Origin: Planctomycetota bacterium
GTDB taxonomy: Bacteria > Planctomycetota > UBA11346
Assembly: GCA_947440715.1 (NCBI GenBank)
Contig: CANETI010000186.1
Location: forward strand, 1 to 5,636
Direction of reading: 5' to 3'
Length of the DNA: 5,636 nt
Shown here in pieces: positions 1 to 5,636 of the stretch (position 1 is the first letter of the stretch; each line of letters opens with the position of its first letter). The position numbers were made by a program, and so were the translations under genes. The notes under the pieces are model-generated. The model saw only the letters and a program-made list of their open reading frames with translations. It had not been told where the DNA came from and did no database searches.

Positions 1-1277
1 ACGGACGTACTGGTGCTGGTGCCGAAAGCATCAATTTCAACGCCCATCTTTTGCAGAAGTTGCACAAATAAATTCGACAGGGGCAGGTTATTCTTCGCGT
101 CGAAGGCGAGATGACTACCGTGTTTAAATCCGCCACCAGCGAGAACCAGTGGCAAATTTTTCCAATCGTGATTACTGGCGTTACCTAAATTTGAGCCATA
201 AATAATCGACGTGTTATCTAATAGCGTGCTGTTGTCCTCTTTAATGGCACGCAAACTGGCCAGGAAGATCGCGAGTTCAGTAAATTCGACTTCTTCAATT
301 AAGCGTAATTCGGCAATTTTATTCGGATCTTGGCCGTGGTGCGATAATTCGTGCCAGTTTAAGGTCACTCCTTCAATGGCAGGCACCGTGCTGAGCCCAT
401 TAATACGATACGTAATCACCCGCGTGGAATCCGTTTGGAGCGCTAACTTAATGATCTCGCACATTTGACGAATACGTGGGCCAACGGTATTGCGATCGGT
501 AATGTCTTTCGCTGGCGTCGCTATAACCGTTGGTTTAGGGCGATCAAGCCAACCAGCGGATTGTGTCAGATCTGATTCCAATTCACGGACTGAGGTTAAA
601 TACTGATCTAATTTTTCTTGATCGCGCGCGCCTAAATTGCCGTTCAAGCGCTTCGCCTGCGCATTGATCGTATCCAATACGCTATGCCCACGTTCCATGC
701 CACGACGTTGCGTCGCAATTTCTGCGGGCGTGCCTTGAATAAATAATCGGGCAAATAATTTAGTCGGTGAATTATCCCCAGGAATTTGCACGCCGCTGGA
801 TGTCCACGACATGGAATCGCCGCCAGTTGATAAAGCTAAATACGGCACCCGTGTGGTCGGACCTAATTTGGCGGCCATCACTTGATCGAGCGAAATGGTA
901 TTACGAAAGCCGATTAACCCAGGGTGAGTGGCAGCCGTCAGCCAAGTATTTTCCGTCGTGTGGCCATTGCCGCCATTTTGATCCTGATGCGAGATGCCGG
1001 AAAATACGGTCATCTTATCGCGCTGATCTTTCAGCAGCGACAAATACGGTGTCATGTCATAATTACTGCCCGTTGCCGCCGGGATCAAAAATGGTTGATG
1101 AATTCCCAGGGTCGTGCACATCGCGACAAAACGTTGTGGTGTTTTGCTGCCAGCGGGTTCTTTCGCAAAAGCTGGACGCATGGCATCAAGTAACGGTAAG
1201 GCCAATGCTACACCAAGACCGCGTAACATCGTGCGCCGAGAAAGTTGAGCTTTGGTGCAAAAATGAAATGAATGCAT
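1..1277 (-). CDS. DUF1552 (HXXSHH family) protein, Tat-exported, C-terminus cut by window edge
   Basis: This frame is open from an ATG at 1277 to the window edge, giving 425 complete codons without a stop. Family members are usually only slightly longer, so probably just the last few residues are missing. The N-terminus carries a twin-arginine signal: SRRTMLRG at residues 13-20, then a hydrophobic stretch GVALALPLL and an A-F-A site near residue 38, so Tat export is expected. The family's namesake motif is present as HELSHH (residues 309-314, bases 336-353), within WHELSHHG. The C-terminal stretch YGSNLGNASNHDWKNLPLVL (360-379), followed by AGGG, also matches the family. The start is chosen because GAGGA sits six bases upstream and the Tat motif requires this N-terminus. 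It lies 16 nt after the DUF1592 cytochrome gene, its usual genomic partner. The His-rich motif suggests metal binding, but the enzymatic activity is not known to me. Family assignment is firm; function is open. Confidence 0.93.
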   Translation of the reverse strand, partial: MHSFHFCTKAQLSRRTMLRGLGVALALPLLDAMRPAFAKEPAGSKTPQRFVAMCTTLGIHQPFLIPAATGSNYDMTPYLSLLKDQRDKMTVFSGISHQDQNGGNGHTTENTWLTAATHPGLIGFRNTISLDQVMAAKLGPTTRVPYLALSTGGDSMSWTSSGVQIPGDNSPTKLFARLFIQGTPAEIATQRRGMERGHSVLDTINAQAKRLNGNLGARDQEKLDQYLTSVRELESDLTQSAGWLDRPKPTVIATPAKDITDRNTVGPRIRQMCEIIKLALQTDSTRVITYRINGLSTVPAIEGVTLNWHELSHHGQDPNKIAELRLIEEVEFTELAIFLASLRAIKEDNSTLLDNTSIIYGSNLGNASNHDWKNLPLVLAGGGFKHGSHLAFDAKNNLPLSNLFVQLLQKMGVEIDAFGTSTSTS

Positions 1278-1283
1278 GGTTAT

Positions 1284-1288
1284 TCCTC
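1284..1288 (-). promoter_or_regulatory. Shine-Dalgarno site of the DUF1552 gene
   Basis: On the minus strand the bases read GAGGA, followed by ATAACC and then the ATG at 1277. The spacing of six bases is near ideal. The site lies inside the 16-nt gap after the TGA of the upstream cytochrome gene (1294-1296), so the two genes are most simply read as co-transcribed with independent initiation. Confidence 0.75.
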
Positions 1289-1293
1289 GACCG

Positions 1294-3723
1294 TCATTTA
1301 CTTAAAAAGATGTCACTCTGCACCACTAAGTGCAGGAGATCACGCACGCCACCATTGGGACCTAACGTTTTCACCAAGTTCGAAATCTTCGCGCGATCTG
1401 AAAATCCCATCTCGCGACCGGTGCCAAACGACAACAGACGCGCGGCTAAATTCGCTGTCACGCGGTCTTGCTGAGTTAGCAATAAACGACGAAAGTCTTC
1501 GAAGTCTTTAAATTCACCCACACCAATAATTTCACCGCTGGCATCGATTTGTGGCCCCAGGCGGTAAGTCACGTGACGCCCATCACGATCGGTGTTAATG
1601 CGTTCACCCTGGTCGAAGGTTCGCAGGCGCTCACGCCAACCGCCAATGACATCAAAACGTTCCAGCGCAAAACCCGGTGGATCTAAAATACGATGACAAC
1701 CATTGCAGCTTTCCAAATGCCGATGTTTATCCAATTGTTCACGAATGGTGGTTGCCCCACGGATATCCGGTTCAAATCCGGCAACTCCAGGTGGTGGCGG
1801 AGGCGGATGATAGCCCAAGATGCGTTCCATCACATAGACACCGCGAATAATGGGCGATGTATTCGTACCATTTGCGCTGACCTTCAGTACGCTGCCCTGC
1901 GTCAATAATCCACCACGATGGCTATCTGCGGGAAGCGTTACTCGACGTATCTCTAGGCCCGTCACGCCTGCGATTTGATAATGTTTCGCTAATCGTTCAT
2001 TCAGCATCACAAAATTCGAGGTAATTAAATTCGTTGGCAACTCATTGCGTAACAGTAATTCCGTAATGAAGGCGCGTGTTTCTTGCGCCATGGAAAACTG
2101 TAACTCGTCATCAAACTCAGGATAAAACTTTCGGTCGGGTGAGGTGAAATCGATGTTTCGTAAATCCAACCAGCCATCCGTAAAATCCTTAATGAAGCGC
2201 TGGAGATGTTGATGGGCCAACAACCGTTCGACTTGGGCCTTCAAACCCGATACTGTGCGTAATTCACCCGCACCTGCCGCACGCAACAATTCGTCATCTG
2301 GCCCACTGCGCCATAACAAATATGATAACCGACTCGCAATGGCATAATCATCCAATCGCGCGTCTTTCCCCGTTGTTTTTTCAAGCAAAAATAAAAATTC
2401 AGGGGCACAAAGAATGGCGCTCGCCGCCGTATAGGTCGCTTGCACAAAACTCGCACCACTGGTGAGTTCCGCGCGTAATAAAGACATAACCGGGGCCAAT
2501 TGCTCATTGGTCGCCGGACGACGAAATGCCGCCGTGGCGAAATTTCGTAAAAACCGTTCTCCGTCTTGTTGCGGATTCGTCGTGATGATTTCTGGCGGCG
2601 GAGTGACTTTTCCGCGTGTGGTTGATGGAGGTGCTATTTTGACCGGTAAATCGGCAAATAATAATTTTTGCCCACGCGCTGGAAATGGCGCGTCGATGGG
2701 GCCGTCGACTTCAATTGAGCTAACCGCCAAACCTGGCCCTTTGTAAGAGGCAATAGTCCCATTCTTTTTCACGTCTTGTGGAAATTTTAGATTTTCGATC
2801 AACGGACGAATGGTATCACCAGCACGTAACCAGGTGGTCAACTCAACCGTTCCAGGCGCATCGCAGGGAATTCGATAATACCCATATAAACGGTTATCTC
2901 CCCCAGGCCCAAAATTCCCTAACCACAACGCCATCGTCATCGGCTTATCACTCTGCCAAGCATGCGCGTTCATGCGAATGCGGTACATCCCGCCATCCGT
3001 TATTTTTAGATTATCCAGAATGGTGGACGGGAAACTTCCCGCACTAAATAATACCACGGCACCGTCACTACGTTGCAGCCACATTTTTTCATTAATCGCG
3101 CGTTTACCTCCGCCGGTTTCCGCGTAGCTCAGCACACGTTTGGTTCGTTCTGGTGCACTGGAGCGCAATTCTATATGGTTGAGCGAATATTCTGCTGCCG
3201 ATAAATAGCGGCGTAAATGTACGCTACTCAAACCCAACGCTTCACCGTTATTGTCAAAGCCCTGCGCGAGCGCGTCCTCTGGTAATTCCTCGTACATCCC
3301 AATACGCATGCCCAATAAATCTTCCATGGTATTACGGTACTCAATGCGATTTAATCGCCGCATAACGGTGCCGCGCATGGACAGATGCTGCACCGTCAAA
3401 TCTTTCTCAAGTTGCGCGGTAAAGGTTTTTATCGCTGCCGCCGCTGGTTTCGTTTTCTTCGCTGGTGGCATGTCACCAACGATCACGCGATCAAATACCC
3501 GCACCCATTTGGTATGGGATAATGGGTCTGTCCCGTAAGGCAGCCGCGTCAAATCAAGACCACCCTTCGCCGTTTCCGTATCGTGACATTCTAAACAATT
3601 CGCTTTCAAGAACGGCTGCAATGATGTCGGCGCGCTACTCTCTGCTGCGCTCATCACCGTCGTCAGAAACAGGAGGGCGCAAATCTGCATGCACATCGAC
3701 TTTACTTCAACTAACCTGCGCAT
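1294..3723 (-). CDS. DUF1592-type planctomycete cytochrome protein (DUF1587/1595/1592/1588/1585), Sec-exported
   Basis: This protein is 809 residues from the preferred start. Residues 1-26 look like a Sec signal peptide: MRRLVEVK, then a hydrophobic core ICALLFLTTV, with likely cleavage after MSA. Next comes a c-type heme motif, CLECH (43-47), with a downstream MPP (85-87) whose Met is a plausible axial ligand. DUF1587 starts near 121 (RRLNRIEYRNTMEDLLG). Residues about 213-345 look like a beta-rich, carbohydrate-binding-like insert. DUF1595 lies near 388-450 (FLRNFATAAFRRPATNEQL), DUF1592 near 458-585 (IASRLSYLLWRSGPDDELL), and DUF1588 near 602-701 with its proline run PPPPPP and a second heme motif, CNGCH (673-677), followed by LDPPGFALERFD. 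DUF1585 fills 725 to the end. All domains are in the usual order, so the gene looks intact. An upstream ATG at 3774 would add 17 residues and overlap the FecR stop, but the strong AGGAGA before 3723 and the better signal peptide favour the shorter form. It is probably periplasmic or surface-exposed; substrate unknown. Confidence 0.93.
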   Translation of the reverse strand: MRRLVEVKSMCMQICALLFLTTVMSAAESSAPTSLQPFLKANCLECHDTETAKGGLDLTRLPYGTDPLSHTKWVRVFDRVIVGDMPPAKKTKPAAAAIKTFTAQLEKDLTVQHLSMRGTVMRRLNRIEYRNTMEDLLGMRIGMYEELPEDALAQGFDNNGEALGLSSVHLRRYLSAAEYSLNHIELRSSAPERTKRVLSYAETGGGKRAINEKMWLQRSDGAVVLFSAGSFPSTILDNLKITDGGMYRIRMNAHAWQSDKPMTMALWLGNFGPGGDNRLYGYYRIPCDAPGTVELTTWLRAGDTIRPLIENLKFPQDVKKNGTIASYKGPGLAVSSIEVDGPIDAPFPARGQKLLFADLPVKIAPPSTTRGKVTPPPEIITTNPQQDGERFLRNFATAAFRRPATNEQLAPVMSLLRAELTSGASFVQATYTAASAILCAPEFLFLLEKTTGKDARLDDYAIASRLSYLLWRSGPDDELLRAAGAGELRTVSGLKAQVERLLAHQHLQRFIKDFTDGWLDLRNIDFTSPDRKFYPEFDDELQFSMAQETRAFITELLLRNELPTNLITSNFVMLNERLAKHYQIAGVTGLEIRRVTLPADSHRGGLLTQGSVLKVSANGTNTSPIIRGVYVMERILGYHPPPPPPGVAGFEPDIRGATTIREQLDKHRHLESCNGCHRILDPPGFALERFDVIGGWRERLRTFDQGERINTDRDGRHVTYRLGPQIDASGEIIGVGEFKDFEDFRRLLLTQQDRVTANLAARLLSFGTGREMGFSDRAKISNLVKTLGPNGGVRDLLHLVVQSDIFLSK

Positions 3724-3770
3724 CACCCCGTCTCCTAAACGTATTTTTTCATAATCAAAAATATTGATTT
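3724..3770 (-). other. Short AT-rich gap with a weak hairpin between the FecR and cytochrome genes
   Basis: If the cytochrome starts at 3723, these 47 bases are non-coding. They hold the Shine-Dalgarno site and a perfect 6-bp inverted repeat, AATCAA then TATTT then TTGATT on the minus strand (3769-3753). The stem has one G-C pair per arm and no following T-run, so it is not a convincing terminator. It could at most modestly affect translation or mRNA stability. Confidence 0.35.
3731..3736 (-). promoter_or_regulatory. Shine-Dalgarno site that decides the cytochrome gene start
   Basis: The minus strand reads AGGAGA, then CGGGGTG (7 nt), then ATG at 3723. This is the strongest ribosome-binding site in the window. 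The alternative ATG at 3774 has only a loose GGTGAG upstream, inside the FecR coding end, and would put a charged 17-residue leader (with DYEK and RLGD) in front of the signal peptide. Confidence 0.7.
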
Positions 3771-5078
3771 TCATGGCGCACTCACCGTCAAAGACGCCAC
3801 CTCTAGCCCGACTTGGGCAGAGACGGTGTGTGGTAATATGAAGATGGCATCGCGATCAGCGATGCTGGGATTAATCATTGGTCGTGAAGGCGATAATTCC
3901 GCTATAGGTAAGCGGACCGTACGCCAACCTGCGGCATCAGCGGAATAATCAGCTGCATTGAGCACGACATTAAATGTGCCGCCGAACGCACCTGACGCCG
4001 TGTGTGTACAGATCAATAACAATACCTTGGCTTTACCATCAGGACGCGCCACGCGGAAACGCATGGTCAACTGTGAGTCCTCTAAGAAACGCACAAATGG
4101 TCGGCTAAAGGCGTCTTGATCGCGAATATAAATACCATGATGAATAATCGGAGCGTCTTTATCCGTACGGCCAGCGACGTATGGCACGGCACGAATAAAT
4201 CCTGATTTATCACCCGTTGGTGAGATCCAAGTACCACCCCAATGGCTTGGCGGCGCTTGATTAAAAGTCAGATTGATGTGTGTCGGAGGCCGTTGGCGGT
4301 CGCTTGATTGTAATGCCTGCGCGACATCAAGCGTGGCCGTCGCGGATTGTTGCGCGGCAACCTCTATCGCTTGGCCATCAGCCAAACGTTGCATGCGCAC
4401 GCGACCATGGTGCACATCCAGAGCCGTACCAGTATCGGTCGCCGCCACCATAAAACGCGTGCCGATTACCTGCAATTCTGCCGTCGCCGTGCGCACGATA
4501 AACGGATAACCAGCATGTTGTGGCTGCACATCAGCAGAGATAATGCCGCGCGTCAGTTGGATTTTTTTTGCGTCCTCATTTATCGTCGTTAATTCCGTAT
4601 CACCCGTCAGCGTCAGTACTGAACCATCATCAAAACGTAACACCGCTGTCGCACTGTCCCCCTCTAGAATAAATCGTCCGGCAGTTAACACCTCCTTTTC
4701 CGTTAATGACCGACGGTCAGTTGTGCCATTATTCCAGCTAAAATTACCACCGTTGATCGACGCCACGGTCAATGTGGCCAGAGGCCGCGTGCTTTGATAG
4801 ATCCATAATCCGACCACCACCAGCAATGAAGCCGCCAATGCCATTATCACCGGCAACCACCGCAGACGCGATGTGCGGGAATTGGGTGAAACTTGCTCGC
4901 GCACAGCGGCGACATAATCCCACTGCAGGCCTGCATGCATGGCTAAAATTTGTCGATAACGACGACGCGCGGGAGCACTAACCGTCAATGTCGATTGCAA
5001 CTGCGACGTGGTTTCCACGTCCAACGTGCCATCAATTAAACGATTGAGCAGCACATCTAATTCATGGGCGGCGCTCAT
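3771..5078 (-). CDS. FecR-domain membrane regulator (putative anti-sigma factor) with a C-terminal periplasmic domain
   Basis: This 435-residue protein has the layout of an anti-sigma/FecR transmembrane regulator. Residues 1-72 are predicted cytoplasmic and contain LLNRLIDGTLDVETTSQLQ and a RRRYRQILAMHAGLQW helix, the form seen in sigma-linked FecR proteins of Planctomycetota and Verrucomicrobiota. There is no Cys/His zinc motif. One transmembrane helix spans about 73-95 (WLPVIMALAASLLVVVGLWI). The FecR domain covers about 138-232, with ATAVLRFDDGSVLTLTGDTE and the characteristic FIVRTATAELQVIGTRFMV, followed by VHHGRVRM. Residues about 265-433 form a further extracytoplasmic, beta-rich domain (HHGIYIRD, LTMRFRVARPDGKAKVLLLI) that I cannot name. 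The start codon overlaps the sigma stop as ATGA, with a weak GGA upstream, so translation is probably coupled to sigma synthesis. The expected role is to hold the sigma factor at the membrane and release it on a signal. Family is clear; the partner relation is inferred from adjacency. Confidence 0.92.
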   Translation of the reverse strand: MSAAHELDVLLNRLIDGTLDVETTSQLQSTLTVSAPARRRYRQILAMHAGLQWDYVAAVREQVSPNSRTSRLRWLPVIMALAASLLVVVGLWIYQSTRPLATLTVASINGGNFSWNNGTTDRRSLTEKEVLTAGRFILEGDSATAVLRFDDGSVLTLTGDTELTTINEDAKKIQLTRGIISADVQPQHAGYPFIVRTATAELQVIGTRFMVAATDTGTALDVHHGRVRMQRLADGQAIEVAAQQSATATLDVAQALQSSDRQRPPTHINLTFNQAPPSHWGGTWISPTGDKSGFIRAVPYVAGRTDKDAPIIHHGIYIRDQDAFSRPFVRFLEDSQLTMRFRVARPDGKAKVLLLICTHTASGAFGGTFNVVLNAADYSADAAGWRTVRLPIAELSPSRPMINPSIADRDAIFILPHTVSAQVGLEVASLTVSAP

Positions 5079-5602
5079 GCTTTTTCCATTCGGCGTTCAA
5101 TACAAGTCAGCAAACTGCCACGAATACGTCGCAACATTTCCGACACCGCCTTAGCGCTACTACCGCGCTCTGTCGCCACCTCGTTCACGCAGCCATTCGG
5201 TTGATAGCGCTGCGCGATTAATGCACGATGATCTGATGACAGCCGTTCAAGACAGGCACTTAGTGCCATGCGACGTGGTTCGAGTTCTTCCGTTTCTGTC
5301 AACGCCTCTGCCGCAATGGTGTCTAATAATGAATCGTCCAAGCGTAATTTTGCTCGCCCATTATTTTTCAACCACGCCATCGCTTGTAATTGTGCAATGC
5401 GCATCGCCCACGGTAAGAAGGGCCGCGAGGCGTCGAATTCTTCTGCTAAGCGCCACATCACCAAATTGGCTTCCTGCAACACATCGTCGATATCCGTTGG
5501 ATGCCAAATCATGTTCTGAATAAAGGCATATAAGTGCCGCTGCGCCTGAGTGACTTCCCTGATAAAATGAGCTGGTGGGGAAGGTGATGTAGGTTGAGAC
5601 AT
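5075..5602 (-). CDS. ECF-type RNA polymerase sigma-70 family factor
   Basis: The protein has 175 residues, a typical ECF sigma length, with sigma region 2 and region 4 only. Region 2 spans about 20-85: DIDDVLQEANLVMW (37-50) corresponds to the core-polymerase-binding segment, and RPFLPWAMRIAQLQAMAWLK (60-79) to the -10 recognition helices. A variable linker follows (about 86-110). Region 4 spans about 113-172 (LERLSSDHRALIAQRY, then a helix-turn-helix around EVATERGSSAKAVSEMLRRI). The Phe-x-x-Trp region 2 and the linkage to FecR resemble the Rhodopirellula/Verrucomicrobium sigma group. ATG at 5602 is chosen; an in-frame TTG at 5617 would add five residues, and neither has a good Shine-Dalgarno. 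The stop overlaps the FecR start (ATGA). It presumably directs transcription of this operon and perhaps other loci; whether it autoregulates cannot be judged because the promoter is outside or at the window edge. Confidence 0.92.
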   Translation of the reverse strand: MSQPTSPSPPAHFIREVTQAQRHLYAFIQNMIWHPTDIDDVLQEANLVMWRLAEEFDASRPFLPWAMRIAQLQAMAWLKNNGRAKLRLDDSLLDTIAAEALTETEELEPRRMALSACLERLSSDHRALIAQRYQPNGCVNEVATERGSSAKAVSEMLRRIRGSLLTCIERRMEKA

Positions 5603-5636
5603 AGTAGATAGATCCAATTAGCCAGTGTACCCCAAA
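5603..5636 (-). other. Partial upstream region of the sigma gene
   Basis: Only 34 bases upstream of the sigma ATG are visible. They contain AT-rich bases (GGCTAATTGGAT) but too little sequence to support a -35/-10 pair, an operator or a clear ribosome-binding site. I make no promoter call. Confidence 0.3.

Noticed and set aside
767..1474. 235-codon open frame on the plus strand
   Set aside because: It lies antisense to the DUF1552 gene and the end of the cytochrome gene, shows no recognisable domain and has a Cys/Trp/Arg-rich, low-complexity composition typical of a shadow frame.
1786..1806. Short GGT/GGC-rich repeat-like stretch on the plus strand
   Set aside because: It encodes the proline run (PPPPPP) typical of the DUF1588 domain, not a DNA repeat with its own role.
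2241..2507. 88-codon minus-strand frame inside the cytochrome gene
   Set aside because: It is a frame-shifted overlap of the DUF1595/DUF1592 region; the main frame is continuous through it, so there is no sign of a frameshift or nested gene.
3753..3769. AATCAA/TTGATT hairpin as an intergenic terminator
   Set aside because: The stem is short and almost all A-T, with no T-run after it, and the downstream genes fit the same transcript.
4924..4935. Perfect 12-bp palindrome TGCAGGCCTGCA
   Set aside because: It lies within FecR codons for the MHAGLQW helix, is isolated and has no neighbouring repeat; most likely chance rather than an operator.
3774..4988. LTVSAP encoded twice in the FecR gene (4971-4988 and 3774-3791)
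   Set aside because: The two 18-base copies differ at several third positions and sit in unrelated parts of the protein (cytoplasmic helix region and C-terminal end); treated as coincidence.

Overview
The window is one tight, unidirectional block of four genes, all on the minus strand, reading from the right edge to the left. In transcription order they are: an ECF-type sigma factor (5602 to 5075), a membrane FecR-domain anti-sigma-like regulator (5078 to 3771), a large exported c-type cytochrome-like protein with the planctomycete-type DUF1587/1595/1592/1588/1585 domain chain (3723 to 1294), and a Tat-exported DUF1552 (HXXSHH family) protein that runs off the left edge (1277 to beyond 1). 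Plus-strand open frames are antisense shadows of these genes.

The gene content points to the Planctomycetota-Verrucomicrobiota superphylum. DUF1592-type cytochromes paired with DUF1552 proteins, and sigma/FecR pairs of this form, are hallmarks of those genomes. The moderate GC (about half, by eye), the frequent A/T-ending codons and the FecR C-terminal architecture make Verrucomicrobiota my first guess. Acidobacteriota and myxobacteria also carry DUF1592/DUF1552 pairs and cannot be excluded.

Spacing suggests one transcript. The sigma stop and FecR start overlap as ATGA (5075-5078). The FecR stop touches the first possible cytochrome ATG in the same way (3771-3774), but a strong Shine-Dalgarno argues that the real cytochrome start is 51 nt downstream, at 3723. 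The DUF1552 gene follows the cytochrome stop after 16 nt, behind a clear GAGGA site. No strong terminator is visible between genes. The promoter lies at or beyond the right edge, where only 34 bases upstream of the sigma start are seen.

The working model is inference. An envelope signal sensed by the periplasmic part of the FecR protein would release the sigma factor, which would drive its own operon. That operon exports a two-heme-motif cytochrome by Sec and a partner DUF1552 protein by Tat. The biochemical job of the DUF1592/DUF1552 pair is, to my knowledge, not established, which makes this self-contained regulator plus effector cassette the most interesting thing here. No mobile element, CRISPR array, tRNA or rRNA is seen.
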